In this document: positions 36,801 to 47,700 of the stretch, one piece after another
How positions within the stretch are numbered: the stretch's first letter is position 1
How the letters are laid out: each line of letters opens with the position of its first letter
From: Ditylenchus dipsaci
Taxonomy: Eukaryota; Nematoda; Chromadorea; Rhabditida; Anguinidae
Reading direction: 5' to 3'
Length of the DNA stretch: 64,000 bases
Assembly (NCBI GenBank): GCA_004194705.1
Contig: SADC01000803.1
Coordinates: 248,001 to 312,000, forward strand
Notes under the pieces: generated by a model
Databases searched by the model: none
Told to the model about the DNA's origin: nothing
Seen by the model: the letters and a program-made list of their open reading frames with translations, nothing else
Position numbers and translations under genes: made by a program

Positions 36801-38117
36801 AGAAATGACCGGAAAAATATTCAAGCAATTTTAGAGATGCAGCAAAAGATTTTAAAAATTTAGCCGAAAAAGTGTGGGGCCGTAGACAGGAGCGAACTTA
36901 AGGGGGTGCCGGCATATCGGAGCTGCAGTGAAACATGTATTTTCTGATGCTGCCCATGGTTACTGTCACTGTGACTCTGACGGCGACTTTTTTTTTACTT
37001 TTTATTAACAAAAACTTCGGGTTAGTTGGAACGTACCCAGGACCAAAAACCAAAAAATGTCGGAATTTTCAGTCGAAAATACAGAAAATGGTCAACCGCA
37101 GCGACAATTGCCTACTTACTCAGAAGTATGTTCAGAAGCCAAATTTGCCAAATCATCCTCACTTATAAGTTCCAAAAGCTCTTTGTGTGCTGAAATAAAT
37201 AATAATCAAAAAAGTGCAAATCAAAATTCCAATCACCCACCCTTCACGTTAGACAAAATTTGATGACACTGTCGGAAACCACATAAAAGCTGGAAGTCGG
37301 AAATTGCGATGGCCAACTCTGGCTTGTGATTGCTGTCTGGATAGTTTTTGGGGTCTTTGGCGTGCAATTCTCGGGCTTGTTCCTGCAAGTGGACCAGTTG
37401 ATTGCAAAATGATGGATGGAAGTCAAGATTATTGTTACCTTTGTGGGGTGTGACTGGATGGAGAGAGCCTTGCCAACGGACAAAATCTTGAAAAGGAATT
37501 GAAGTTTGCCCTGTTCATGAGCACCGAGGACGTTTGGATTAGACTTTATGTACTCTTCAAGGCTTAATCCTTTGTCAGCAAGCTTGGATGGTCCGTTTGG
37601 ATGAGCTAAAATCACTATTATTATACGGAGTCTGGGCATTGTTGGACAATTTCTTATGAGAATATTTTGACTTGAAAAGCTTGATTAGACCTAGTTCTTC
37701 ATCTCAAGGCGCAGGGTAGGCCAGCATACGGATTCAAACATGTTTTCTGAGTTCTAAACAAAAAGGTAAGAAAAAACCAATTCAAGTTCGTGAGCTGGCC
37801 TGCACTGGGGGGTCTAGACGAAAAAATGATAATTTAAAAAATTACTAGTGAGACTTTGCGTGATTCTCTCGCAAAAATACTATTAAAAAATGATAAAGTG
37901 ATAAAAATGTCAGTAAAATTTAAAAAAGCGAAATTGAACTCACTTCCCATCCATAACTAAACATGCAGAAATTAAATACTTTATTTTCACTCAATAAAAC
38001 CTCTGCATATGGCTTGTTGTCTTCAACATTTGCTACAAAATTCAGCTTAGAAATAACACTTTGAGCACCTCTTTTGCCCCACTCGTAATTTTGAACAGCA
38101 CAAATAAGTTTTTCCAT
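33822..38117 (-). CDS. MPI: Mannose-6-phosphate isomerase, complete
   Basis: Zinc-dependent interconversion of fructose-6-phosphate and mannose-6-phosphate, feeding GDP-mannose and glycosylation; cytosolic. Ten exons: 38001-38117 (MEKLICAVQNYEWGKRG), 37944-37956 (13 nt), 37439-37605, 37241-37382, 37120-37189, 36616-36720, 36459-36572, 35317-35367, 35063-35262, 33822-34022. Seen: LWMGTHPNGPSKL across exons 1-3, metal ligands in QSHPTK and PNHKPE, the third histidine in NEPHAYL, the family sequence CIECMACSDN, and C-terminal SSSILLVISGQ. About 390 residues against about 420 in vertebrates. The exon 5-6 junction needs one A fewer in the T7 run (plus strand) at 36714-36720. Divergent from the carnitine acyltransferase gene. 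Confidence 0.95.
34431..34725. repeat. Palindromic MITE in MPI intron 9
   Basis: Arms of about 130 bp: ATTGACAGATTTTTTCTGC, ATATTCTTGTAGAGCAC and TGGCCACCCGAAGT each recur inverted around a centre near 34550. Lies between the last two MPI exons. Confidence 0.75.
35772..36009. repeat. Element with inverted GTGAATTCATCCA arrays
   Basis: Three direct copies of GGTGAATTCATCCA at 35772-35820 and three inverted copies at 35967-36009 enclose a 145-bp AT-rich core. Lies in MPI intron 7. A related array, GTGAATTCGTCAAC, is at 62853-62906. Confidence 0.7.
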
Positions 38118-38527
38118 AATTGTCTAGTAGAAACTAATTTTTTTACAATAAAAAAATAGTGAAATTAGTGTTGGCAAAATAGCAAAGGTTTGGCCAAAAA
38201 TTAGTTTGACAATTTAGTGGCGTTCGTTCAAACTGTTTGTTTCAATATTTTGCGAAAAACACCAAGCAGCTGTTTTTGAACGGTTTAGTATTTGTTCTTC
38301 TTGAAGTCAACAAGATTGCTACAAATAATATAGTTTATGTTTTTTTGCATTTACATTTTTCTTTTGCATTTTTTTGGTGACAAGGTTTTTTTTTACACTT
38401 TTAAAAATTTCGCTGTAAAAATTATAAAACCTCAGGGAGTGGATGTTTATTGACATAGGTCACGATTTTTTTTGGGAGGTTGCAACGCAATGATACCAAA
38501 AAATAAATTAAAGAGGGGACTTCTACG

Positions 38528-39489
38528 CAGTGTTGGAATTTTCAAATTTCTCTTCCTCGTCCTCGTACTTCATACCAAAAATTTTCGGGACTCGTACTTC
38601 GTACTCGTCCTCGTATCAACTTTTTCAAATTGCTCGTAGCCGTCTTCGTCCTTTTCTCGTCCTTCGTGTTTTCACTCGTACTTCGCTCGTACTTCATAAT
38701 TAAAAGTCAAAAAGTAAGTTTTTATTAAAAAAAACAAATTTACACCTTTGCTCAAAGCTTATATATAGTAAGCGTACGCCAGTGGCCGCGTACGGCTTTT
38801 GTACAGGCCTGGCATAAAGTGCGATCCCACGATATCCTCCTTGCAAGTCGGCGCTCTAACCATTTGAGCTATCGGATCGCCCCAGGCCTTTTTCTTATTT
38901 CTCTGCTATCTGCCTCCCTTACAATATTTTGTTGTTAAATTATAACAGAGCCCGACTTCCTCAAAATAATTTCAAGATTTGACTTTTCATTAAAAAAATT
39001 ACAAAATAGGTACATTGCAATTTTTCTCGCCTATTGTGAAGTGAGATCTCTAAAAAGACAAAGTATCAGATTTGTGGCTTTGCTTGGTAACTATATTGCC
39101 ACTGATAAAACAGGAGATCCTCTTTTTAGGACTACGATGAAAAGAATCAACGCATTGTTGATGATCACCTCAAATAACTAGTCAAAAAGCTAGCAACACA
39201 AAAAAGCAAATGCTTGATTAAGAAAATCAAAACTGTTGCTCAAAATTTTTTCAAATAATCGGATTGTTCTTAAAAATAAACTTTTCAGTGAAAAAACAGA
39301 TTGAATTAAGAAAGTTCGAGCAAGGACGAGTTGTCTTTACCCTTCGTCTTCCGTCCTCGTCCTCGCCCCTTCGTCCACGTCCTCGTACTTGTAATTTTTT
39401 GAGCCTCGCACTTCGTCTTCGTACCTCGTTTTTGGAGCCACTCGTCCTCGTCCTCGTAGTACGAGGACGAGGACGAGTTCCCAACACTG
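38528..39489. mobile_element. hAT-type element of CTCGTACTTCG motif array
   Basis: TIR CAGTGTTGG at both ends. Flanks CTTCTACG (38520-38527) and CTTCTATG (39490-39497) are an 8-bp duplication with one mismatch. Subterminal zones of about 170 bp are packed with TCGTCCTCGTACTTCGT-type copies, outward oriented. The core contains a tRNA-like sequence (38806-38884). No transposase seen. A 121-bp relative is at 48131-48251. Confidence 0.8.
38806..38884 (-). other. tRNA-like sequence inside the hAT-type element
   Basis: Read on the minus strand: GGCGATCCGATAGCTCA, A-box-like TAGCTCAAATGGTTAGAG, then CTTGCAAG where an anticodon loop (TGC) would sit, and a weak GGGATCGCAC B-box. The stems pair imperfectly, so it is a degenerate tRNA or SINE head rather than a working tRNA gene. 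Confidence 0.4.
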
Positions 39490-39663
39490 CTTCTATGGCT
39501 ACTTTTCGACATAGGTTTTTACTTTACTTCACATACCCTTTTTCATATATTTTGTTTTCTTTCTCAGATGTTTTTACACCATTTTGTAACTGAGATTTTT
39601 GAGGAAATCACACCAACCTTACCCTAAAAACCACGATTTTTCACATTGGCGCTTAAGTGAAGG

Positions 39664-39972
39664 GGTCTAACTGAAATATTGCTCCTAAAGTCTGAATTCT
39701 TGCTCCTTTTTTATTATTATTTCTTGCTCATTTATCAAATTTCAAATAAAAAACTGAAATGTTGCCCCTTTTAATCAAAATTGGGTAAATTTCTCCGATT
39801 TTTCATCGAAGACGCCAAATCGGAGAAATTTATCCGATTTTATAAAAAAAGGGGGCAACATTTAAAAAAAGGGGGCAACATTTCAGTTTTTTTATTTGAA
39901 ATGTGAAAAAGGGGCAAGAAATAATAAAAAAGGGCAAGAATTCAGACTTTAGGGCAACAATTCAATTGGGTC
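39664..39972. repeat. Foldback MITE with TTGCCCC/GGGGCAA subrepeats
   Basis: Arms of about 145 bp meet at a short loop near 39815 (AATCGGAGAAATTTATCC pairs with its complement). Arms repeat TTGCTCCT, TTGCCCCTT and inverse GGGGGCAACATTT. Outer ends AGGGGTCTAACTGAAATA and TTCAATTGGGTCCTTA. Confidence 0.7.
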
Positions 39973-40674
39973 CTTAGTGATCTTTTACCTTATATTTGCT
40001 GTGATTTTCTTGAAAATTATTTTTAATCAGGGTATTGACCACTCAATCGATAGAGAAAAATCTCAATACAAAACACAGCTGAAACATTTGAGATAAGAAA
40101 ACAGAATATATGAAAAAAGTATGTGAAGTGAAGTAGAAATCGATGTCAAAAAGTAGCCGTAGAAGTCGCACCCCCCTTTTAATAATTTTTTTATTGTACT
40201 GAAAGAAACGACAAAATTTGCTGAAAAAATTTCGAAAAACCTCGATATTTTTTTCACCTTGTATTTGTACTTGTTGTTCTTGCAGCACTCCTTGACCCAT
40301 AGGAAGAGAAATTTGAACTGGGAAGAGCACAATATCTATAGTTACTCTTTCTCTCTTCCCAAACTATCCAGTTTGTTTTGGAGAGATATGATGAGAACGC
40401 AAACCTTCATACTGGTATTTTTTTGATTTGTTTATTGGTTAGCTTAGCAAATATTTTTCTTAGGCAAAAAGAATGGGCAGATTGAAACTAGGTCAGCCCA
40501 ATTTGAAATCACAGCTTCATTCTTCGCCAACGCTTGGCTGTGCTCCTCACTATGATAAAGGTTCTGATTTGCAATATATTCAGAGGTTTTTTACCCACAA
40601 AAAATCAAGCAAAGGGATCCAAGATTTGGAAGTTAAGAGATTTGGCCAAAAAGGCCACAATGGCTTTATCCACA

Positions 40675-41065
40675 GTCGAGTTGACCCCTCAACTTTTTGG
40701 CTCAATTTTTTTCAAAAGTGCTAAAATATCAATTTTTGATGAGAAAGTGCCAAATCTGATCTTTACGACCCCCATTCAACTCTTTGAGCTGTACAAGATG
40801 ACTCTAACAGAAATATGAAATCTTGTTTCTAAAAAATTGTAGCAAATGTTGACCCTGTAGTTGACCCTATTGACCCCTCAGCTTTTTTCGGGCACCACTT
40901 TTCATACGTCAAAATTTTAAAAACCACTCGAAAAAACTATCTAAATTTTGTAGAGCACAAAAAGTTGCCTTAGGGTCACTAACACCAAAATACAAAAGTT
41001 TTAAGAGAAATATTAACATTTTTGAATTTAATAAAAACTTGACCCTAACAGTTGACCCCGACTAT
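40675..41065. repeat. Motif array of TTGACCCCT type
   Basis: Copies of GTTGACCCCTCAACTTTTT, GTTGACCCTGTAGTTGACCC and AGTTGACCCCGACTATGG lie at both sides of a plain core. The end wording CATAGTCGGGGTCAAC also occurs at 29018-29050, suggesting a second decayed copy there. Confidence 0.5.
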
Positions 41066-41261
41066 GGACTGGCCAATATCTACGCTTGAGCCAGAAACTC
41101 AATTTTGTGTTTCAAAGGACGGAATTTTACATGAAATCACAGGATGAATCCCGCGCCCCTTTTTACACGCAAAATTACGACAACCCTCGGGATCCACCCG
41201 GCTGATCAGCCTGATCAGGTCGAGTACTTATAGTTTTCCGTCCACCACAAGGGCGGAAAGG

Positions 41262-41797
41262 TTTGTCGAATTATTTTTTGTTTGCATTCAAAATTTCGAC
41301 AACGTTGCTTGACCATGCCAGATCGGACGACTTGCAGCGCTTTTCCAATTTTTAAGGGACTTTTGTCTTTTGACTGCTCGCTGACCAAATTAGTAGTGGA
41401 GACTTTATATAAGATCTTTTTTCCCATACTTTTTCAACTTTACTGACTAATTTCAGGTGTCAGCAATGATTTACCAAAACTGCCCGTTCCTCCACTTGCT
41501 GAAACCGTCCAAAAGTTCACAGAATTTTCAAAACTGGTACTACGTGAAAAGGACTTTCAAGAAACTTTGAATGTACTTTTTTCTTGTTTTATTATCACTC
41601 ATGACTATCAAGGAGCCCGGCACCCTTTTTAAAGGACCATCGTCGTTGATGACAATGGCATTTTCGAGTTTTTGAATTCTTGGGGGACAGCTCTTTTTTT
41701 TCGAAAAGGTTTGTCGAATTATTTTTTATTTACATTCAAAATTTCGAGCAATTTTCGAGCACAACGTTGCTTGACCTTGCCAGATCGGACGACTTAG
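41262..41797 (+). repeat. Direct repeats flanking the first visible CRAT exon
   Basis: About 75-90 bp starting GGTTTGTCGAATTATTTTTT and ending GCCAGATCGGACGACTT occurs at 41262-41334 and, in the same orientation with a small insertion, at 41708-41797. Exon 41457-41572 lies between. Confidence 0.6.
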
Positions 41798-44700
41798 CCA
41801 TCTTCTATTGAGCTATAAGCCATTATGGTTACCAAGATTATTCGTCTCGTCTACTAAATGAAATTTAAATTTTAAATGCAAAAAATACAAAAATTATCCT
41901 AAAAAAACCTTTTACGTATTTTTGGCTGTCCCCTGCCAATTCAAAGAACTCTAAATTGCTATTGTCCTCAACAGGTTGCTGATCTTAATTGCAAAAATGT
42001 TGTGTTTAGCAAAAACTTCCACTAAAATAGTAATACAGTCAAACCTCGCTTTTACGACACTCTGAGGAACGGCAAAAATGTGTCGCTAAATCGGTTGTCG
42101 TTGTATAGAGGGTCAGTTTCTATTTAATTTGTCTAAGACCAACAAATCTTTTTAAAAGTGTCGTTAAATCAAAGGCGTCGTTTAACAGAGTGTCGTTAAA
42201 TCGAGGTTCGACTTTTCGAACTTCCGAAACCAGACTATTTAAAAATTACAGATATTGAGGTAAAAAAAGTGCCGGATATATCTTGGTAGTCCGATTTGAA
42301 GGATTTGCCGGCGTATCACAATTCGACTATACTTCTAAATGGTTCTTTTCAAGGTTAGCAATGAGTTCTTGCAAAACTCTCAGGTTCAACATCTGCAGCA
42401 GAGCTTGGTAAGCATTCTATTTTCACAACAATCATCACAGTATTATCTTGTCTTTTTAGGAGAAACGCTCCAAAAACCTGTCCAATTGGGTATTTCTATT
42501 AACATTTTACTGGTCCCTGTTTAAGTACCTTATTTTACAGCTAACTCCCTGGTGGTTAAATGTGGCATACTTGGAAGCGCGAACCCCCCTGCCAATAGTC
42601 ACTTCTCCAGGAATCACTTTTCCTCGCTTCAACTTCTCGGGTGTTACTGGTCAGGTGGAATGTGCTGCCAAATTCATTCACTCTGTTCTCAAGTACCATC
42701 ATGTGATCTTAGAGTTGGGCTTTTTCTTATGAATTTTGCAAATTTGAGTAACTCTTTCAGTGGCGAACTGGCACCAGACAAGGCTGGAGGAGCTCTACTG
42801 GACATGAGTCAATACCAAAATTTGGTGGGTACCACCCGTGTTCCAAACGTCTCTAAGGTTTATTTTTTGTTGCATCGAATGTGGAATTTTCAGTGAAATT
42901 GTATTTAGGATGAAATCCGTTATGGCAGGGACCAAAAAGAGTGGGCGCGCCACATTATAGTAGTACGCAATGGACATGTGAGTATATTTGTATTTTGTTT
43001 TCGTAATCGACTTTGGATGCAGTAATCCCAAGGCCCTCAAACGGACATAGCCAATTTCGTTCTCCGGTTCTGAGCGCTATTTTTGATTGTGATGCGAAGT
43101 TTATCTCGTAAAATCATTAAGTAGTCATCAAGTACCACAAATTGGGTATTACGCAGGCCTCTCAGACGAAAATTTTGGAAATAATACAAATTTCGAAAAA
43201 TTTAAGATTTTGACCCCAAAAATAAGACATTTGCTCCAACAATGTAGCTGGCAAGCTAAGTAAGCTTTTAATCGCACATACAGGGTGTACCATGGTATCT
43301 TAGCTTTTTAAAATTGCTGTAACTTTTTCCGTGGAGCGTTTTTCAAAGTTCTGTTTTTTCTCTGTCAATAAATATTTCTCGCCAACAATACTTTTTGGTA
43401 TATAATGTCAAAAACACGATTCTTACTTGGTCCTCCCTGTGGTTATGGTCCTATTCTTTAGATGGCTTAGGCTTAGGACTATGACCAGGACGGCTTATGA
43501 CCAGGACTCAAAACATAGGGGGACCTAGAAAAAATCGTGTTTTTGACACCAACAAAAATCAATTGACGAAAATAGTATTTTGAAAGCCGTTTTTCATTTT
43601 AAAATTCCTCAATAGATCATCTATGTTATTTATGCTTTATTAATCAAAAATTAATTTACTTCCAATTTGGAAGTTCCAAATCATTTTTTGAAAAGGTCAT
43701 AATCACTTTAAAATTCGATACAGGGTGCAGCATTTCGCTTGCCTCGAGAATTAGTCATAAGTTTTTAGATTACTAACTTATCCCATAGATTTTTTTCATT
43801 TAGTAGAGGACAAAATAAGGAATTTTTTGACACTAACATTTTATTTTTTTGACAATCAGTTCACTCTCTGGTGACTTGTCGAACTTTGGTTAATTTTAAG
43901 TTAGTTTCTATCAATAAATTAGTCGATTCAATGGAAAGTGTGGACAGTAATTTTGTTCAGAATCAAGGCTGGGCACTGGCCTTAATTTTTCCGGTCCGGA
44001 CCTTGTTTTCAATTGGGTTGTTTTGGTTTTCTTCTGGATTTCTACCCATTCAAATGATTTGTGAGCTTCTTATTTTTTTAAATAATTTACTGCTTATAGT
44101 TTTATTGAAATGGGCTAGGGGAGATTTGCCAAAAACGAAATTTGCCAAATGTACGTTTCGCCAAAACGAAATTTGCCAAAACGAGATTTGCCAAAACGAA
44201 ATTTGCCAAAGACGAACAGGGGGGACCAAGGCAGTTTTTTTACGTTTACGTTGGTCATCTGAAAAAATGACTAGCTGCTTGCACGGTTAATTTAAATTTC
44301 CAACTTCAGTTAAGATTCAGTTAAGTGGACAACAAAACTTTATTTTACCACTGTCAAACCATCTTCAGCTTGTCCGAATTAGTCCAGAAAACAAGTTTTA
44401 GAACATGAAAACGTAAAAATTTTTTGATCCAAGTGAACGACCATTTGGTTTTAATGGTCTAATATGCAACTCGGGTACTGCCAACTGAGTACTACAATCA
44501 AGATACCACTACTTAGAAAACGCATTCTACCAGCACCCAAGTACCATTCCCTAAGCACTTCCACCTGAGTACCGATACCCCGTCACTGCCTTGGTATAAC
44601 CACCTGGATACCAATTTCTTGGTACTACCACCTCCATACACCTGGAGACCTTACTAGATACGAAACTACTCCAAAACTGGAGTTCCTGTAAGTCATATCA

Positions 44701-47700
44701 TTTTTAATCTTTTCTATAATACAACCCTAGGTTTACTGGGTAATTCACGTATTAACTAAACCAAGTGATCGTCCACTTGGGTCAAAAATTTTTGGATCAA
44801 TTTACCGCCACCCAAAGCAGTAGTTAGAAAGAACTAACATTTTTAGGAGGTTTTGGGTGTTTTGAGTGGTTTGGGGTGGTTTTGGTCGGTCTGGGGTGGT
44901 TTGGACACAATCTAAAAATTTTGAAAAAAAAAAACGTAAAAAAACTGCCTTGGTCCCCCTGTTTGTCTTTTGGCAAATCTCGTTTTGGCAAATTTCGTTT
45001 TGGCAAATTTCGTTGTGGCAAATTTCGTTTTGGCAAATTTCGTTTTGGCAAATTTCGTTTTGGCAAATCTCGTTTTGGCAAATTTCGTTTTGGCAAATCT
45101 CGTTTTGGCAAATTTCGTTTTGGCAAATTTCGTTTTGGCAAATTGCGTTTTGGCAAATTTCGTTTTGGCAAATTTCGTTTTTGGCAAATTTCGTTTTTGG
45201 CAAATCTCCCCTAGCCTTGAAATGTTATTAGTTAGATCTTTTTTATCTGTTAGCAGTTTTTAATCTTTAAACGGGGGAGGGGTCAGTGTTCTCAATAGTC
45301 AGAGACAGAATGGAAAGTCAGAATGAAATTCAAAAATTCTGACAGTCAGAAAGCGCGGGAAATTATTCTGACTGTCAGACTCTTTCTGACTCTCAGAAAT
45401 GACGATCAGACAGGGAAAAAACAGCGTGATTTGATCGATTTTTTTTCTGACTCTCATTTCTGACAGTCAGAAAAATTTCCCGCGCTTTCTGACTGTCAGA
45501 ATTTTTGAATTTCATTCTGACTTTCTATTCTGCCTCTGACTATTGAGAACACTGGAGGGGGTACATATCGAGATGAGAATATTTTGAACTCGCAGGTTCG
45601 AATCCCACTGGGTGCAAACCTTTTTATCCCCTTTTTATTCACTTTATTTGCAAGGTGAATAAAAAATGGCCCTCAGGCTCTTGGCTATCCAACAAGGTTA
45701 TCGGAACAGTGTTTCACAGCTACTAGAGCTGATCTACACGCTAATTCCTGCTTAATTTTCGAAAATTCCTTTACGATAATGAAACTTTTAATTTTCTGTA
45801 AGCTAACCCGGGCGGACCCAGGGATGATGATTTCGGTTTGAACCAGGCCTAGTCCTGACTGGACCTTTTTTAGGCCTAGGCCTTTTCGGTCTAACTAGGC
45901 GTATTTTAGGCCTATTTTTTGGTGGGAATTTGAGATAATTTTTTTCAACGAATTTTTTTTTGCTTTGTGATAATGACAATACTTTTTCCGGCCCAAATTC
46001 ACGCTTTTTTCAAATTCTTGGCTGCTCAAGGCTAGGTCTAGTCAAACCTCGATTTAAGGACAGCCTGGGGACCGGCCAAACTGCTGTCCTTAAATCGAGG
46101 TTCAATTATACCAAAAAGTAAGAAACCAAAACTAGAAGACCCCAAAAACAGATGTCCTCAAATCGAGGTTGGACTGTAACGACGATTAGCATGATTGTTT
46201 GGGCTAATTTTCGTAGTTCCTACACTGATTCAACCTGTTTTCTTTGTTTTCAGTTATTATATACATGTGATTTTGCTTGTTCAGATATTATCATGGACTC
46301 GAGGGATACGCAAGCTGTAGTCGGTCAAGGATTGCTAGTCAAAGCAAACCATAACCAATCAAAGATTTTGTCACGGTTAGATTTAATTTATTTCTTTCCA
46401 TACTGTAGCGTTGTAATTTATTGGCAATACTATTTGTTTGTGATTTTCAAGTCTCTTAATGAGGTATTCTTTCCTTTTCTGTCTTTGCTTTTGATCAAAT
46501 CAGTTATTGTTCCCTACTAATTGTAGACTAGAGTCTACTCTAGGTCACTGGCGCTTTTTCGGAAAGGTTTGGCGCCGGCGCTGGCGCCGATCTCGGCGCT
46601 GGAACAACACTGATTACGACCCCTGCACGAATTCGACTTTATTGCTTTTCTAACTAGGCACCTGTAAGGCGCCAATCAACCTTGTTTACATTTAGTTTTT
46701 CTTGTTCAGGTAATATCATGGACTCGAGGGATACGCAAGCTGTTGGTCGAGGATTGGAAAGAAATAAATTAAATCTAACCGTGACAAAATCTTTGATTGG
46801 TTATGGTTTGCTTTGACTAGCAATCCTTGACCGACTACAGCTTGCGTATCCCTCGAGTCCATGATAATATCTGAACAAGCAAAATCACATGTAAATAATA
46901 ACTGAAAACAAAGAAAACAGGTTGAATCAGTGTAGGAACTACGAAAATTAGTCCAAACAATCATGCTTATCGTCGTTACCTAGCCTTGAGCAGCCAACAA
47001 TTTGAAAAAAGCGTGGATTTGGGCCGGAAAAAAGTATTGTCCTTATCACAAAGCAAAAAAAAATCTTTGAAAAAAATTATCTCAAATTCTCGCCAAAAAT
47101 AGGCCTAAAATGGACAATACTTTTTTCTGGCGCAAATTTTGTTTTGCGTAATTAGATTGAAAATTTTCAACTTTTTGAAAAAAAGTTTTAACATAATCAT
47201 GTAGCCAGTGCTGGCAATCCGCTCCGACTCCGCTCTGGCTCTGCTCCGGCTCCCACTTCGAGTCGGAGCCAGATCCGGAGCGAAAAATTTACCCAGAAGG
47301 AGCCGGGAACCAGATCCGGAGCGGAAAATTGGGACTTCCGGAGCCATTTTGGAGCCAGTTTTTGTTTATTTAGTTACCCGAAAAGTTCGGATATAAAATC
47401 TACCGTCAAATAAAAAAAAAATTGTGACAAAAAACCTTCACTTATGGATTGTCTATATAATTAAACCCAAGTAAATGTTTGTCTCGCGACACGAATCCTA
47501 ATGTTAATTTTGCTATGCCCTTAGTTTCCGCCTATTATTGTTCCATCCATTCTCCACCCTACACCACCGAAAATCAAAAGGCTGCATTCGCGAGAAAGTG
47601 CTGCTGACGCTGGCCGGAAATTTGATCGATTTGTGAGGGATTTGTGTGTTTTTTATTCCCAATTTACCATATTCTCTCTAATAGAACGCCATGGCGTTTT

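Noticed and set aside
39251..39593. ORFs rich in SSSSPLRPRPRT on both strands
   Set aside because: Shadows of the CTCGTCCTCG motif array of the hAT-type element.
43871..44290. 139-codon hydrophobic ORF with membrane-like stretch
   Set aside because: Runs into the minisatellite arm and sits inside a CRAT intron; no splice or start support.
44970..45208. CRISPR-like array of short repeats
   Set aside because: Units are contiguous with no unique spacers, and the genome is clearly eukaryotic.
44802..45263. Several 90-130 codon ORFs of NEICQ/KFRFG repeats
   Set aside because: Direct products of the 15-bp minisatellite, open in many frames with no start context or splice signals.
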